From Pseudomonas kairouanensis (lineage in GTDB: Bacteria > Pseudomonadota > Gammaproteobacteria > Pseudomonadales > Pseudomonadaceae): a stretch of 64,000 nucleotides of DNA. The stretch covers positions 62,001 to 126,000 of the forward strand of contig NZ_QUZU01000002.1 in NCBI RefSeq assembly GCF_004682055.1, written 5' to 3'. Below, piece after piece: positions 17,706 through 27,654 of this stretch; positions within the stretch are counted from its first letter, which is position 1; every line of letters starts with the position of its first letter. Made by a program: the position numbers and the translations under genes. Under the pieces are notes generated by a model that ran no database searches, was not told the origin of the DNA, and saw only the letters and a program-made list of their open reading frames with translations.

Positions 17706-19070
17706 TCAGAGCCCGGTCAGCATCGCATCTGCCGGTGCATCGGCGCGGGCTTGGGCGGTCAGTTGGAAGTAGGCAAAGCCCACCGCCATAAAACCCAGGA
17801 AGATCAGCCCGATCAGTGCGTTGAACCACGCCATGGCCACCAGGCACACCACCGCCAATACCAAGGCAATGCCCGGCACGACAGGGTAACCCGGTGCGCG
17901 GAAGGTACGCTCCAGCAGGGGTTCGGTCTTACGCAGTTTGAACAGGCTGAGCATGCTCATGATGTACATCACGATGGCGCCGAACACGGCCATGGTGATC
18001 ATCGCGGCGGTGAGGGTCATGCCACCGAGGTTGATCAAGCCGTCGCTGTAGATGGCGGCGATGCCGACCACGCCACCGGCGATGATTGCCCGGTGGGGTG
18101 TCTGAAAACGTGACAGCTTGGCCAGGAAAGATGGCAGGTAACCGGCGCGGGCCAAGGCGAAGAACTGGCGCGAGTAGCCGAGGATGATGCCGTGGAAGCT
18201 GGCCACCAGGCCAAACAGGCCGATCCACACCAGCATGTGCAGCCAGCCGGAGTTGTCGCCCACCACGGTTTTCATGGCTTGTGGCAGTGGGTCGTTGATG
18301 TTGGAGAGGGTGCGCCAGTCGCCCACGCCACCGGCGAAGAACATCACGCCCATGGCCAGGATCACCAGGGTCAGGATGCCGCTGATGTAGGCTTTGGGAA
18401 TGGTGCGCTTGGGATCTTTCGCTTCTTCGGCCGCCATGGCCGCGCCTTCGATGGCGAGGAAGAACCAGATGGCGAAGGGAATCGCGGCAAATATGCCGGC
18501 AATCGCTGGGGCGCCAAAGGTGTCGGAGCCGGCCCAGCCATTGAGTGCGAAATTACTGAAGCTGAACGCCGGGGCAACGACGCCCATAAAGACCAGCAGC
18601 TCGGCGACGGCGAGCACGCACACCACCAATTCAAAGGTGGCGGCGAGTTTGACGCCGAGGATATTCAGGCCCATGAACACAATGTAGGCACCCACGGCCG
18701 CATGTTTGGGGTCCAGCGCCGGGAACTGCACATTCAAGTAGGCACCGATGGCCAAGGCAATCGCTGGTGGGGCGAAGACAAATTCGATCAGGGTCGCAAG
18801 GCCGGCGATCAGGCCGCCTTTCTCGCCAAAGGCGCGGCGGCTGTAGGCAAACGGGCCGCCGGCGTGGGGAATCGCGGTCGTCAGCTCGGTGAAACTGAAG
18901 ATGAAGCAGGTGTACATCGCGGCGACCATCAACGAAGTCACCAGAAAGCCCAAGGTTCCGGCGACGCCCCAGCCGTAGCTCCAGCCGAAGTATTCCCCGG
19001 AGATCACCAGGCCAACGGCGATGCCCCATAAATGCAGGGTGCCGAGGGTGGGTTTGAGTTGTGTGTTCAT
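17706..19070 (-). CDS. eat: Ethanolamine permease-type APC transporter
   Basis: The ATG at 19068-19070, with AGGGAGAG upstream, gives 454 residues and about twelve membrane helices. The sequence HLWGIAVGLVISGEYFGWSY at the start, ELTTAIPHAGGPFAYSRRAF, and FFLAIEGAAMAAEEAKDP are typical of the Pseudomonas ethanolamine permease branch of the APC superfamily. It would import ethanolamine or a similar amine with a cation. No ethanolamine ammonia-lyase genes are in view. The nearby minus-strand site at 19112-19127 matches a sigma-54 promoter, which fits nitrogen-source control. It is divergent from kdp. Confidence 0.85.
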   Translation of the reverse strand: MNTQLKPTLGTLHLWGIAVGLVISGEYFGWSYGWGVAGTLGFLVTSLMVAAMYTCFIFSFTELTTAIPHAGGPFAYSRRAFGEKGGLIAGLATLIEFVFAPPAIALAIGAYLNVQFPALDPKHAAVGAYIVFMGLNILGVKLAATFELVVCVLAVAELLVFMGVVAPAFSFSNFALNGWAGSDTFGAPAIAGIFAAIPFAIWFFLAIEGAAMAAEEAKDPKRTIPKAYISGILTLVILAMGVMFFAGGVGDWRTLSNINDPLPQAMKTVVGDNSGWLHMLVWIGLFGLVASFHGIILGYSRQFFALARAGYLPSFLAKLSRFQTPHRAIIAGGVVGIAAIYSDGLINLGGMTLTAAMITMAVFGAIVMYIMSMLSLFKLRKTEPLLERTFRAPGYPVVPGIALVLAVVCLVAMAWFNALIGLIFLGFMAVGFAYFQLTAQARADAPADAMLTGL

Positions 19071-19111
19071 CGTGTTGCTCTCCCTGAACCGGTTGGAATG
19101 ATTCAAGGTGT

Positions 19112-19127
19112 TGCAGCGGGCATGCCA
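19112..19127 (-). promoter_or_regulatory. Sigma-54-type promoter for the ethanolamine permease
   Basis: On the minus strand TGGCATGCCCGCTGCA matches the -24/-12 consensus TGGCAYG-N4-YTGCA with exact spacing between GG and GC. A start site about 12 bases on would leave a ~30-base leader containing the AGGGAGAG ribosome site of the permease gene. Confidence 0.55.
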
Positions 19128-19240
19128 TGCCAGGCATCGGTGTCGTAAAGCGGTGTAATTGTCGCCGAAGAGACGGTTTGGCGTTTGAATGTTTCTGTCA
19201 TTGCACCAGTTGAGTGCAGTGTTGACTGAGCCGGCGCTTT

Positions 19241-19324
19241 CGCGAGCAAGCCCGCTCCCACATTTGACCGCATTGTCATGCCGGGCACCGATCAAAGTGT
19301 GGGAGGGGGCTTGCCCCCGATGAG
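19241..19324. repeat. REP pair between eat and kdpF
   Basis: A reverse-oriented REP (CGCGAGCAAGCCCGCTCCCA) at 19241-19262 and a forward REP (GTGGGAGGGGGCTTGCCCCC) at 19299-19318 face each other across a 36-base spacer. The whole stretch from 19071 to 19483 (413 bases) has no gene. It holds the eat promoter, this repeat pair, and the kdp regulatory region. Confidence 0.8.
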
Positions 19325-19373
19325 GCCCCCCCAGGCGCCAAAAATCCCCCTGTAAACCCAGCATAACCCCACT

Positions 19374-19426
19374 CTTTACGCCATCTTTACGCCCCATCCA
19401 CCCCCTCGCTCTCGTTCCTTTACGCC
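19374..19426 (+). promoter_or_regulatory. Phased CTTTACGCC repeats, candidate KdpE operator
   Basis: CTTTACGCC occurs three times, starting at 19374, 19385 and 19418. The offsets are 11 and 33 bases, so all copies lie on the same face of the helix. OmpR-family regulators such as KdpE bind phased direct repeats, and the site is 58-110 bases upstream of kdpF. Confidence 0.5.
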
Positions 19427-19483
19427 ACTCCTGCCGACAATTGCCCCACACGCGGCAATACGCCGCTAAACGGGGAGACTTCC

Positions 19484-19573
19484 ATGAGCGTTCTGGACGG
19501 GGTGTCACTGCTATTGGCCGTGGCGCTGTTCATTTATCTGCTGGTTGCGCTGCTACGCGCGGACCGGAACTAG
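19484..19573 (+). CDS. kdpF: KdpF, small subunit of the potassium-transporting ATPase
   Basis: The 29-residue peptide has a single hydrophobic helix (SLLLAVALFIYLLVALLRA) and short polar ends, as expected for KdpF, which stabilises the KdpFABC complex in the inner membrane. GGGGAG precedes the ATG. It is the first gene of the operon and its stop lies nine bases before kdpA. Being so short it is easily missed by gene finders. Confidence 0.9.
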   Translation: MSVLDGVSLLLAVALFIYLLVALLRADRN

Positions 19574-19582
19574 GAGCGGGCC

Positions 19583-21283
19583 ATGCACAGTTATGACTAT
19601 TGGCTGATCATTGCCTTCTTTGCCGTGGTGCTGGTGCCTGCACCCTTTCTAGGACGGTTCTATTACAAGGTGATGGAAGGGCAGCACACCTGGCTCAGTC
19701 CGTTACTGGGACCTGTGGAAAAAGCCTGCTACCGACTCTCGGGCGTGGACGAGCATCAGGAACAAAGCTGGCAGAAGTACACGCTGGCCCTGCTGGCCTT
19801 CAACCTTGCCGGCTTTGTGTTGTTGTTCGCGATCCTGCTGTTCCAGGACTATCTCCCACTCAACCCGCAGAAATTGCCGGGTCAGGAATGGACACTGGCC
19901 TTCAACACGGCGGTCAGTTTCATGACCAACACCAACTGGCAGTCCTACAGCGGTGAGGCGTCCCTCAGCTACCTCAGCCAGATGGCCGGCCTGACCGTGC
20001 AGAACTTCGTCAGTGCTGCCACCGGTCTGGCAGTCCTGGTCGCTCTTTGCCGTGGGATCGGTCGTAGATCCACTAAGACATTGGGCAATTTTTGGGTCGA
20101 TATGACCCGCGCCACCCTCTACGGGTTGCTGCCGTTGTGCCTGGTGCTGGCGCTGTTTCTGGTGTGGCAGGGCGTACCGCAAACCTTCGCCCATTACGTC
20201 GATGCGGTGACGATGCAGGGTGTGGATCAAGTGATTCCCCTGGGCCCGGCGGCCAGCCAGATTGCGATCAAGCAACTGGGCACCAACGGCGGTGGCTTCT
20301 TCGGTGTCAACTCGGCGCACCCGTTTGAAGACCCGACCGCTTGGGCCAACCTGTTCGAGCTGGCCGCGATCATCCTGATCCCGGTAGCGCTGGTATTCAC
20401 CTTCGGCCACTACGTCAAAGACCTGCGCCAAAGCCGCGCCATCCTAGGCTGCATGCTCGCGCTGTTCCTGATCGGCGGCGCCACCTCACTGTGGGCCGAG
20501 TACCAGCCCAACCCGACCCTGAACAGCCCAGTCGTGGAGCAAACCGCACCGCTGGAAGGCAAGGAATCACGCTTCGGCACCACCGGCACCGTGCTGTGGT
20601 CCGTCACCACCACTGCGGCGTCCAACGGTTCGGTCAACGGCATGCAGGACAGCCTCAACCCCCTCAGTGGCATGGTGGCGCTGGTCAACATGATGGTCGG
20701 CGAAGTGATCTTCGGCGGCGTGGGCGCTGGTATGTACGGCATGTTGCTCAACGTGCTGATCGCCGTGTTCCTCGCGGGTTTGATGATTGGTCGCACCCCG
20801 GAATACCTGGGCAAGAAGCTCCAAGCCAAGGAAGTGCAATTGCTGGTGGTGACGTTGCTGGTAATGCCGGTTGGCGTGCTGGTACTCGGCGCCATCGCCG
20901 CGAGCCTGCCTGGTCCGGCCGGTGCCATCAGCAACCCTGGCCCCCATGGTTTCAGCCAGTTGCTCTATGCCTACACCTCGGCCAGTGCCAACAACGGCTC
21001 GGCGTTTGGTGGTTTCAGTGCCAACACCCCCTTCCACAACTTGATGCTGGGCCTGGGCATGTTGATCGGCCGCTTCGGCTACATCCTCCCGGTACTGGCC
21101 CTGGCCGGCAGCCTGGCAATGAAGAAGGCCGCACCGATTGGCCAGAACAGCTTCCCCACCCATGGCCCGCTGTTCGTGACCCTGCTGACCGTGACCATTT
21201 TGCTGGTCGGCGGCCTGACTTTCCTGCCAACCCTGGCGCTGGGCCCCATTGCTGAACATTTGAGCATGGCTGCTCCTAAATAG
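19583..21283 (+). CDS. kdpA: KdpA, potassium-binding channel subunit
   Basis: The 566-residue membrane protein is the potassium channel-like subunit of the KdpFABC P-type ATPase. The four pore-loop regions are visible: [44 protein letters not shown] and [17 protein letters not shown]. These form the high-affinity selectivity filter. Potassium bound here passes through an inter-subunit tunnel to KdpB. AGGAG lies before the ATG. The gene sits in the standard kdpF-A-B-C order and has no sign of damage. Confidence 0.97.
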   Translation: MHSYDYWLIIAFFAVVLVPAPFLGRFYYKVMEGQHTWLSPLLGPVEKACYRLSGVDEHQEQSWQKYTLALLAFNLAGFVLLFAILLFQDYLPLNPQKLPGQEWTLAFNTAVSFMTNTNWQSYSGEASLSYLSQMAGLTVQNFVSAATGLAVLVALCRGIGRRSTKTLGNFWVDMTRATLYGLLPLCLVLALFLVWQGVPQTFAHYVDAVTMQGVDQVIPLGPAASQIAIKQLGTNGGGFFGVNSAHPFEDPTAWANLFELAAIILIPVALVFTFGHYVKDLRQSRAILGCMLALFLIGGATSLWAEYQPNPTLNSPVVEQTAPLEGKESRFGTTGTVLWSVTTTAASNGSVNGMQDSLNPLSGMVALVNMMVGEVIFGGVGAGMYGMLLNVLIAVFLAGLMIGRTPEYLGKKLQAKEVQLLVVTLLVMPVGVLVLGAIAASLPGPAGAISNPGPHGFSQLLYAYTSASANNGSAFGGFSANTPFHNLMLGLGMLIGRFGYILPVLALAGSLAMKKAAPIGQNSFPTHGPLFVTLLTVTILLVGGLTFLPTLALGPIAEHLSMAAPK

Positions 21284-21299
21284 AGAGCTAAAGAGGGAT

Positions 21300-23363
21300 A
21301 TGAAAATGAATATGCCTGCAAAAAATGCCGCTCCCGTAACCACCCAGGAGCCCGCTAAAACCGCTATCGCCGCCCTGTGGCGTCCGGCGCTGGTGCAAGC
21401 CTTCGTCAAGCTGGACCCACGCCAACTGCAGCGCTCGCCAGTGATGCTGGTGGTCGAGCTGACCGCCATCCTCACCACCGTGCTGTGCTTCGTGCCCGAC
21501 ACCGCCGTGCCGACCTTCGTTGCCGTGCAAATCGCCGTGTGGCTGTGGTTCACCGTGCTGTTCGCCAACTTCGCCGAAGCCTTGGCCGAAGGGCGGGGCA
21601 AGGCGCGTGCCGACAGCCTCAAGGCCGGTAGCGAAGGCTTGAGCGCGCGGCGTAAAGAAGCCGATGGCAGCTTTAAGGTGGTGCCCGCCGCCAGCCTGCG
21701 CAAAGGCGATGTGGTACGTGTCGCCGCCGGGGAAATGATCCCCGGTGACGGCGAGGTCATCGAAGGTATTGCGGCGGTCAACGAAGCGGCCATCACCGGT
21801 GAATCGGCGCCGGTCATCCGCGAGTCCGGCGGCGACCGTTCGGCCGTCACCGGCAACACACGGCTGGTGTCGGACTGGCTGTTGATCCGCATCACCGCCA
21901 ACCCCGGCGAGTCGACCCTGGACCGTATGATCGCCCTGGTGGAAGGCGCCAAACGCCAGAAAACCCCCAACGAAGTCGCGCTGGATATCCTGCTGATTGG
22001 CCTGACCCTGATCTTCCTGCTGGTGGTGGTGACCCTGCAGCCGTTCGCGCATTTTGCCAATGGCAGCTTGCCGCTGGTGTTCTTGGTCGCACTGCTGGTG
22101 ACGCTGATTCCTACGACCATTGGCGGCCTGTTGTCGGCCATCGGCATCGCCGGCATGGACCGCCTGGTGCGTTTGAACGTCATCGCCAAATCCGGCCGTG
22201 CCGTGGAAGCGGCGGGGGATGTGCATGTGTTGCTGCTGGACAAGACCGGCACCATCACTTTTGGTAACCGTCGCTGTGCGGCGGTGGTGGCGGCGCCTGG
22301 TGTCAGCGGCAGGGAGGTGGCCGAAGGGGCGTTGTTCGCTTCCCTGGCGGACGACACCGCAGAAGGCAAATCCATCGTTGAATACCTGCGTGCCTTGCAT
22401 CCGCAGGCCGAGCCATCGCCCGACCAACTGACCGCCGTACCGTTCAGCGCAGAAACGCGCTTGTCGGGCGTTGACTACCAAGGCCGGGTGTTCCGCAAGG
22501 GCGCAGTGGATTCGCTGCTGGCCTTCATCGGCCAACAACGCCGCGACCTCGCACCCGCGCTGTCACGGGAAATCGACAAGATCGCCCAAAGCGGCGGCAC
22601 CCCGTTACTGGTGTGTGCCGATGGCAAATTGCTTGGTGCGATCCACCTCAAGGACGTGGTCAAGCCCGGCATCCGCGAACGTTTCGCCGAGCTGCGCAAA
22701 CTGGGCATCCGCACGGTGATGGTCACCGGCGACAACCCGCTGACCGCCGCCGCCATTGCCGCCGAAGCGGGCGTGGACGACGTGCTGGCCGAAGCCACGC
22801 CGGAGAAAAAACTCGCACGCATTCGTCACGAACAGAACGACGGCCGCCTGGTGGCCATGTGCGGCGACGGTGCCAACGACGCCCCGGCCCTGGCCCAGGC
22901 TGACGTGGGCATGGCCATGAACGACGGCACCCAGGCCGCCCGCGAAGCCGCCAACATGGTTGACCTCGACAGCGACCCCACCAAGCTGCTGGACGTAGTG
23001 CAGATCGGCAAGGAATTGCTGGTGACCCGTGGCGCGCTCACCACATTCTCCATCGCCAACGACGTGGCCAAGTACTTCGCGATCCTGCCGGCACTGTTCG
23101 CCTCGATCTACCCGCAACTGGGCGTGCTCAACGTGATGCACCTCAACAGCCCGCAGAGCGCGATCCTCTCGGCCATCGTGTTCAACGCCTTGATCATCGT
23201 GGTGCTGATTCCCCTGGCGTTGCGCGGCGTGCGCGTGCAAGCGGCGAGTGCGGCGGCGTTGCTGCGGCGCAACCTGCTGATCTACGGGCTGGGTGGGATT
23301 GTGGTGCCGTTTGTGGGCATCAAGGCCATCGACATGCTGCTCACCGCATTGCATCTGGTGTAA
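21300..23363 (+). CDS. kdpB: KdpB, ATP-hydrolysing P-type ATPase subunit
   Basis: The 687-residue P-type ATPase energises potassium import. It has the actuator motif [10 protein letters not shown], whose Ser is a known inhibitory phosphorylation site in Escherichia coli KdpB. The catalytic [13 protein letters not shown] has its Asp at about residue 314. [18 protein letters not shown] and [20 protein letters not shown] form the hinge. Membrane helices flank these domains. The start at 21300 has AGAGGG upstream, with 16 bases between kdpA and kdpB. Length and motifs are normal. Confidence 0.97.
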   Translation: MKMNMPAKNAAPVTTQEPAKTAIAALWRPALVQAFVKLDPRQLQRSPVMLVVELTAILTTVLCFVPDTAVPTFVAVQIAVWLWFTVLFANFAEALAEGRGKARADSLKAGSEGLSARRKEADGSFKVVPAASLRKGDVVRVAAGEMIPGDGEVIEGIAAVNEAAITGESAPVIRESGGDRSAVTGNTRLVSDWLLIRITANPGESTLDRMIALVEGAKRQKTPNEVALDILLIGLTLIFLLVVVTLQPFAHFANGSLPLVFLVALLVTLIPTTIGGLLSAIGIAGMDRLVRLNVIAKSGRAVEAAGDVHVLLLDKTGTITFGNRRCAAVVAAPGVSGREVAEGALFASLADDTAEGKSIVEYLRALHPQAEPSPDQLTAVPFSAETRLSGVDYQGRVFRKGAVDSLLAFIGQQRRDLAPALSREIDKIAQSGGTPLLVCADGKLLGAIHLKDVVKPGIRERFAELRKLGIRTVMVTGDNPLTAAAIAAEAGVDDVLAEATPEKKLARIRHEQNDGRLVAMCGDGANDAPALAQADVGMAMNDGTQAAREAANMVDLDSDPTKLLDVVQIGKELLVTRGALTTFSIANDVAKYFAILPALFASIYPQLGVLNVMHLNSPQSAILSAIVFNALIIVVLIPLALRGVRVQAASAAALLRRNLLIYGLGGIVVPFVGIKAIDMLLTALHLV

Positions 23364-23388
23364 ACCCAACTCAGTTGAGGAATTTGAA

Positions 23389-23934
23389 ATGTCCAACATG
23401 ATTCGCCCGGCCCTGAGCCTGCTGGTGCTCATGACCCTGATCACCGGCGTTGCCTACCCCCTGGTGGTGACCGGCGTCGCGCAAGTCGCCTTTCCCGACC
23501 AGGCCAACGGCAGCCTGGTGCGTGATGACAGTGGCAAGGTGCGCGGTTCCAGCCTGATCGCCCAGGATTTCACCGGTGACAAGTGGTTCCACCCGCGCCC
23601 CTCGGCCGGCGCGTTTGCAACCGTTTCCAGCAGCGCCAGTAACCTGGGGCCAAGCAACCCGGCGTTGGCGACGCGGGTCGTTGAGGATGCCAATAAACAG
23701 CTCGTGCCCAGCCAGGGGCCTGTGCCTTTGGCGTTGCTGACTACCTCCGGCAGCGGTCTTGATCCACACTTGCCACCACCGGCAATTGCCTATCAACTGG
23801 CGCGGGTGGCGGCGGCGCGGAATGTGCCGGTGTCGACCTTGCAGCGCTTGTTGGATGAGCACATCGAAAGCCCGTTGGTGGGGCCGCCGGTGGTGAATGT
23901 GCTGGCGCTGAACATGGCTCTGGAAAAACTCTGA
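23389..23934 (+). CDS. kdpC: KdpC, accessory subunit of the potassium ATPase
   Basis: The 181-residue protein has one N-terminal membrane helix ([20 protein letters not shown]) and a periplasmic domain with [20 protein letters not shown] and [15 protein letters not shown], both conserved in KdpC. It assembles with KdpA and KdpB and assists ATP-driven transport. GAGG precedes the start. It ends the structural operon, and a REPIN lies between it and the sensor gene. Confidence 0.96.
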   Translation: MSNMIRPALSLLVLMTLITGVAYPLVVTGVAQVAFPDQANGSLVRDDSGKVRGSSLIAQDFTGDKWFHPRPSAGAFATVSSSASNLGPSNPALATRVVEDANKQLVPSQGPVPLALLTTSGSGLDPHLPPPAIAYQLARVAAARNVPVSTLQRLLDEHIESPLVGPPVVNVLALNMALEKL

Positions 23935-23938
23935 ACCC

Positions 23939-24027
23939 TGTGGGAGGGGGCTTGCTCCCGATAGCGGTGTATCTCTAACAAATAGGCTGACTGACCTACC
24001 GCCATCGGGAGCAAGCCCCCTCCCACA
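23939..24027. repeat. REPIN between kdpC and kdpD
   Basis: GTGGGAGGGGGCTTGCTCCC and its reverse complement flank a ~45-base centre, so the transcript could fold into one long hairpin. This is the common REPIN layout of the Pseudomonas fluorescens group. It may stabilise the 3' end of the kdpFABC message. Confidence 0.85.
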
Positions 24028-24068
24028 TTGATCTCCAGTGGATTTGAATTTCTCAAGGAACCCCCAGC

Positions 24069-26708
24069 ATGAGCGACTCCGGCCGCGCCGATGCCCTGCT
24101 AGCCGACCTGCCCCGCAACGGCCGTGGCCGGCTCAAAGTCTTCCTCGGCGCTGCGCCGGGCGTGGGCAAGACCTACGCCATGCTCCAGGCGGCCCACACC
24201 CAACTGCGTCAAGGCGTCAAGTTGATCGCCGGCGTGGTCGAAACCCATGGCCGCGCCGAGACCGAAGCCTTGCTCAGTGGCCTGGCGCAACAGCCGCTGC
24301 TGCGCAGTGAATACCGTGGCGTGATGCTCGAAGAAATGGACCTCGATGGCCTGCTCGCTGCCAAGCCCAAGCTGGTGCTGGTGGACGAACTGGCCCACAC
24401 CAACGCCCCCGGCAGCCGCCATGAAAAGCGCTGGCAAGATATCCAGGAACTGCTGGCCGCCGGCATCAATGTGTTTACCACGGTCAACGTCCAGCACCTG
24501 GAAAGTCTTAACGACCAGGTTCGCGGCATCACCGGCGTGCAGGTGCGCGAAACATTACCGGACTGGGTGCTGCAAGAGGCTGATGAACTGTTGCTGATCG
24601 ACCTGCCTTCGCGCGAATTGCTGGAGCGCTTGCGCGACGGCAAAGTCTACGTGCCGGAACAGGCCCGCGCGGCCATCGACGCCTTCTTCACCCAAACCAA
24701 CCTGATGGCCCTGCGCGAACTGGCGATGCAGACCGCCGCCGCCCATGTCGACGATGATCTGGCCCAGGGTTATCGCCAACTCGGCCAGGCCGCGCCGGCG
24801 GTGCGGGGGCGTTTGCTGGTGGGCGTGGACGGCGATGCCCAGGCCGAACGCCTGGTGCGCCATGCCAGTCGCGTGGCCCAGCGTCGGCATTTGCCGTGGA
24901 GCCTGGTGCATATCGATAACGGCCGCGCACGGGATGAGCAATCGCGTCTGCGTCTGCAAAATGCCCAGCAATTGGCCGAGCGCCTCGGTGGCGAAGTGGT
25001 GCTGCTAAGGGCGGGGGAGGTGGCCAAGACCCTGATCCAGCACGCCGCTGAACGTCGCGCCAGCCTGCTGCTGGTGGGGCAGTCGCGCATGCGTTGGCGC
25101 AGGCGTGTATTCGGTGGCGGGCTGGCGGCGCGTTTGTTGCGCAATGCCCGTGGTTTGGAAATCAACGTCCTCGACAGCGATGACATCCCCGCGCCAGCGC
25201 GTTTGCCGGATGTTCGAGGCCTGGTGTGGTTCGACTATGGCCTGGCCGTTGTGGCGACCCTGGTTGCGGCGGCGGTGGCCTGGGCGGTGTCCAGCGTCTT
25301 GCCGCTGCCGAATATCTCCTTGGTGTTCCTCGCCGCCGTATTGTTGGTGGCAGTGCGCAGCAGCCTGGGGCCGTCGCTGGTGTGTGCGGCGTTGTCGTTC
25401 ATGGCCTACGACTTCCTGTTTATTCCACCCAATTTCTCCTTCGCCATCCAACGCGAGGAAGATGTGCTGACGCTGCTGTTCTTCCTGCTGATGGCAGCCC
25501 TCACCGGCAACCTGGCGGCGCGGCAACGCCGGCAGTTGCAGGCGCTGCGCGATACCCAGGAAGAAACCAGCGAACTGCTCGACCTGTCGCGCAAACTCAC
25601 GGCCGCCACAGACCGTCAGGCCGTGATCAGTGCGGCGGCCCATCACCTGGAAGGGTGGAACGACCTGGAACTATGCCTGGTCAATCGCGACGGCCAAGGC
25701 GGTTGGAACGTCGAAACCGGCGCGCCACTGACCCTGACTGAAGCTGAGCGCGCCGCTGCCGACTGGGCCTGGCAACACGACCAGCCGGCCGGCATGGGCA
25801 CGGGCACGCTGCCGTTTGGACGATGGTGGTGGTGGCCGTTGTCTGGCGAAGAAGGGCCCCTGGGTTTGCTCGGGGTCAGTCCCAAGCCGGGCCTTGAATT
25901 GAGCGGGCAACGCCGTCGTTTGCTCACTGCCTTGAGCCAACCGCTGGCGCAGGCGCTGGCGCGGGCGCAACTGGCGCAGGAATTGGAGTCTGCCCGTCTG
26001 CATGGCGAAACCGAGCAACTGCGCAGCGCCTTGCTGGCGTCGGTGTCCCACGATTTGCGCACGCCGCTCACCGCCATGCGTGGCAGCATCGACAGCTTGC
26101 TGGCCCTTGGTGAAGCCATTCCCCTGGAGGACCGCCGCGAGTTGCTCGAAGGCACCCGCGATGAGGCCGAGCGGCTTGATCGCTACATTCAGAACCTGCT
26201 GGACATGACGCGCCTGGGCCACGGGGCCTTGAAGCTGGCGCGTGATTGGGTGTCGCCTGGGGATATCGTCGGCAGTGCCCTTGGCCGTCTGCGGGCATTA
26301 CTGGCGCCATTGCACGTGCGCGCCGAGGTGCCGCCAGAGTTGCCATTGCTGTACGTACACGCCGCGTTGATCGAGCAGGCGTTGGTCAATGTGCTGGAAA
26401 ATGCCGCGCGGTTTTCACCGGTTCATGGGCGCTTGCAGGTAAGCGCGGGGGTCGCTGACAACCAGCTGTTTTTCGCCGTGGCCGATGAGGGCCCTGGGAT
26501 CCCCGAAGAGGAGCGCGCGAAGATTTTCGACATGTTCTACACCGCCGCCCGTGGGGACCGGGGCGGGCAGGGCACTGGCCTGGGCCTGGCGATCTGCCAG
26601 GGTATGGTCGGCGCCCATGGCGGGCACATCAGTGTGGCCGACGGTATTGATGGGCGGGGCACCTGCATCACCTTGTTCCTGCCACTGCCGACGCAACCTA
26701 CCCTGTAG
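24069..26708 (+). CDS. kdpD: KdpD, potassium-sensing histidine kinase
   Basis: The 879-residue sensor has the usual KdpD order. The N-terminal KdpD domain has Walker A GAAPGVGKTYAM and the segment LVLVDELAHTNAPGS. A universal-stress-protein-like domain follows (~255-370), then four close membrane helices (~390-490) and a GAF-like region. The kinase has SVSHDLRTPLTAMRGS, with the phospho-His near residue 661, and DEGPGIPEEERAKIF plus GLGLAICQGMV for ATP binding. It controls kdpFABC through KdpE. Its stop codon lies inside the first arm of a REPIN that separates it from kdpE. Confidence 0.96.
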   Translation: MSDSGRADALLADLPRNGRGRLKVFLGAAPGVGKTYAMLQAAHTQLRQGVKLIAGVVETHGRAETEALLSGLAQQPLLRSEYRGVMLEEMDLDGLLAAKPKLVLVDELAHTNAPGSRHEKRWQDIQELLAAGINVFTTVNVQHLESLNDQVRGITGVQVRETLPDWVLQEADELLLIDLPSRELLERLRDGKVYVPEQARAAIDAFFTQTNLMALRELAMQTAAAHVDDDLAQGYRQLGQAAPAVRGRLLVGVDGDAQAERLVRHASRVAQRRHLPWSLVHIDNGRARDEQSRLRLQNAQQLAERLGGEVVLLRAGEVAKTLIQHAAERRASLLLVGQSRMRWRRRVFGGGLAARLLRNARGLEINVLDSDDIPAPARLPDVRGLVWFDYGLAVVATLVAAAVAWAVSSVLPLPNISLVFLAAVLLVAVRSSLGPSLVCAALSFMAYDFLFIPPNFSFAIQREEDVLTLLFFLLMAALTGNLAARQRRQLQALRDTQEETSELLDLSRKLTAATDRQAVISAAAHHLEGWNDLELCLVNRDGQGGWNVETGAPLTLTEAERAAADWAWQHDQPAGMGTGTLPFGRWWWWPLSGEEGPLGLLGVSPKPGLELSGQRRRLLTALSQPLAQALARAQLAQELESARLHGETEQLRSALLASVSHDLRTPLTAMRGSIDSLLALGEAIPLEDRRELLEGTRDEAERLDRYIQNLLDMTRLGHGALKLARDWVSPGDIVGSALGRLRALLAPLHVRAEVPPELPLLYVHAALIEQALVNVLENAARFSPVHGRLQVSAGVADNQLFFAVADEGPGIPEEERAKIFDMFYTAARGDRGGQGTGLGLAICQGMVGAHGGHISVADGIDGRGTCITLFLPLPTQPTL

Positions 26709-26803
26709 GAGCGAGCTTGCTCGCGAAGAGCGTTAACGACAATGATTGCACCCTGAATCAACGCGGTGCCCTCGCATTTTTCGCGAGCAAGCTCGCTCCT
26801 ACA
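26704..26803. repeat. REPIN between kdpD and kdpE
   Basis: TGTAGGAGCGAGCTTGCTCG and its inverse (CGAGCAAGCTCGCTCCTACA) face each other about 55 bases apart. This is a different REP type from the GTGGGAGG copies elsewhere in the window. The first arm contains the TAG stop of kdpD. Confidence 0.85.
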
Positions 26804-26826
26804 CTGAATGGTTTTGACGAGACACC

Positions 26827-27516
26827 ATGAGCCAGACCGCAACGATTTTGGTCATTGATGACGAACCGCAGATCCGCAAATTCCTGCGCATCAGCCTGGC
26901 CTCCCAGGGGTACAAGGTGATCGAGGCCGGCACTGGCAACGAAGGCCTGGCCCAGGCGGCGTTGAGCAAGCCAGATTTGCTGGTGCTCGACCTTGGCCTG
27001 CCAGACATGGACGGCCAGCAAGTGCTGCGCGAGTTTCGCGAGTGGTCCACGGTGCCGGTGCTGGTGCTGTCGGTGCGGGCCAGCGAAGGGCAAAAAGTCG
27101 AAGCCCTCGACGGCGGTGCCAATGACTATGTGACCAAGCCCTTTGGCATCCAGGAGTTTCTCGCCCGCGTGCGCGCTTTACTGCGCCAGGCACCGGTTGG
27201 GGAGGCCCAGGAAGCGGCCTTGCGGTTCGGCCCGTTGACGGTGGACCTGGCCTATCGCCGTGTGCTGCTGGACGGCGCCGAAGTGGCACTGACCCGCAAG
27301 GAATACGCGGTGCTGGCGCAATTGGCGCGCCATCCGGGGCGGGTGATTACCCAGCAGCAATTGCTCAAGGATATCTGGGGGCCGACCCATACCGAGGACA
27401 GTCACTACCTGCGGATTGTGGTGGGGCACCTGCGCCAGAAATTGGCGGATGATCCGACTCAGCCGAGGTTTATCGTGACCGAGGCGGGGGTGGGGTATCG
27501 GTTGTTGAGTGCCTAG
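26827..27516 (+). CDS. kdpE: KdpE, OmpR-family response regulator
   Basis: The 229-residue regulator has a receiver domain (VIDDEPQIRKFLRISL, phospho-acceptor Asp in LLVLDLGLPDMDG at about residue 55, and YVTKPFGIQEFLARVRALLR). The winged-helix domain has LTRKEYAVLAQLARHPGRV and YLRIVVGHLRQKLADDP. It activates kdpFABC when phosphorylated by KdpD under potassium limitation or osmotic stress. It lies 118 bases after kdpD with a REPIN between, instead of the usual overlap, so the KdpD:KdpE ratio could be altered here. Confidence 0.96.
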   Translation: MSQTATILVIDDEPQIRKFLRISLASQGYKVIEAGTGNEGLAQAALSKPDLLVLDLGLPDMDGQQVLREFREWSTVPVLVLSVRASEGQKVEALDGGANDYVTKPFGIQEFLARVRALLRQAPVGEAQEAALRFGPLTVDLAYRRVLLDGAEVALTRKEYAVLAQLARHPGRVITQQQLLKDIWGPTHTEDSHYLRIVVGHLRQKLADDPTQPRFIVTEAGVGYRLLSA

Positions 27517-27539
27517 ATTTGTGGTGCCTGCTCGGGCCT

Positions 27540-27630
27540 CATCGGGGGCAAGCCCCTCCCACACTTGACTGTATTCGCAAATAGAAATGTGTGAACCCAG
27601 TCCAATGTGGGAGGGGGCTTGCCCCCGATG
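27540..27630. repeat. REP pair downstream of kdpE
   Basis: A reverse REP (ATCGGGGGCAAGCCCCTCCC) at 27541-27560 and a forward REP (GTGGGAGGGGGCTTGCCCCC) at 27607-27626 sit in the space between convergent kdpE and the patatin gene. The first copy lacks one C compared with the second. Confidence 0.8.
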
Positions 27631-27654
27631 GGGCCATCAGCACCACCCAAGATC

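Noticed and set aside
18192..19031. Long open frame opposite the permease gene
   Set aside because: Its translation is a low-complexity Gly/His/Gln mix typical of the antisense of a GC-rich membrane-protein gene, with no family motifs.
20567..22538. Two long minus-strand frames opposite kdpA/kdpB
   Set aside because: kdpA and kdpB have complete motifs on the + strand; the antisense translations show no domain and arise from GC-rich codon bias.
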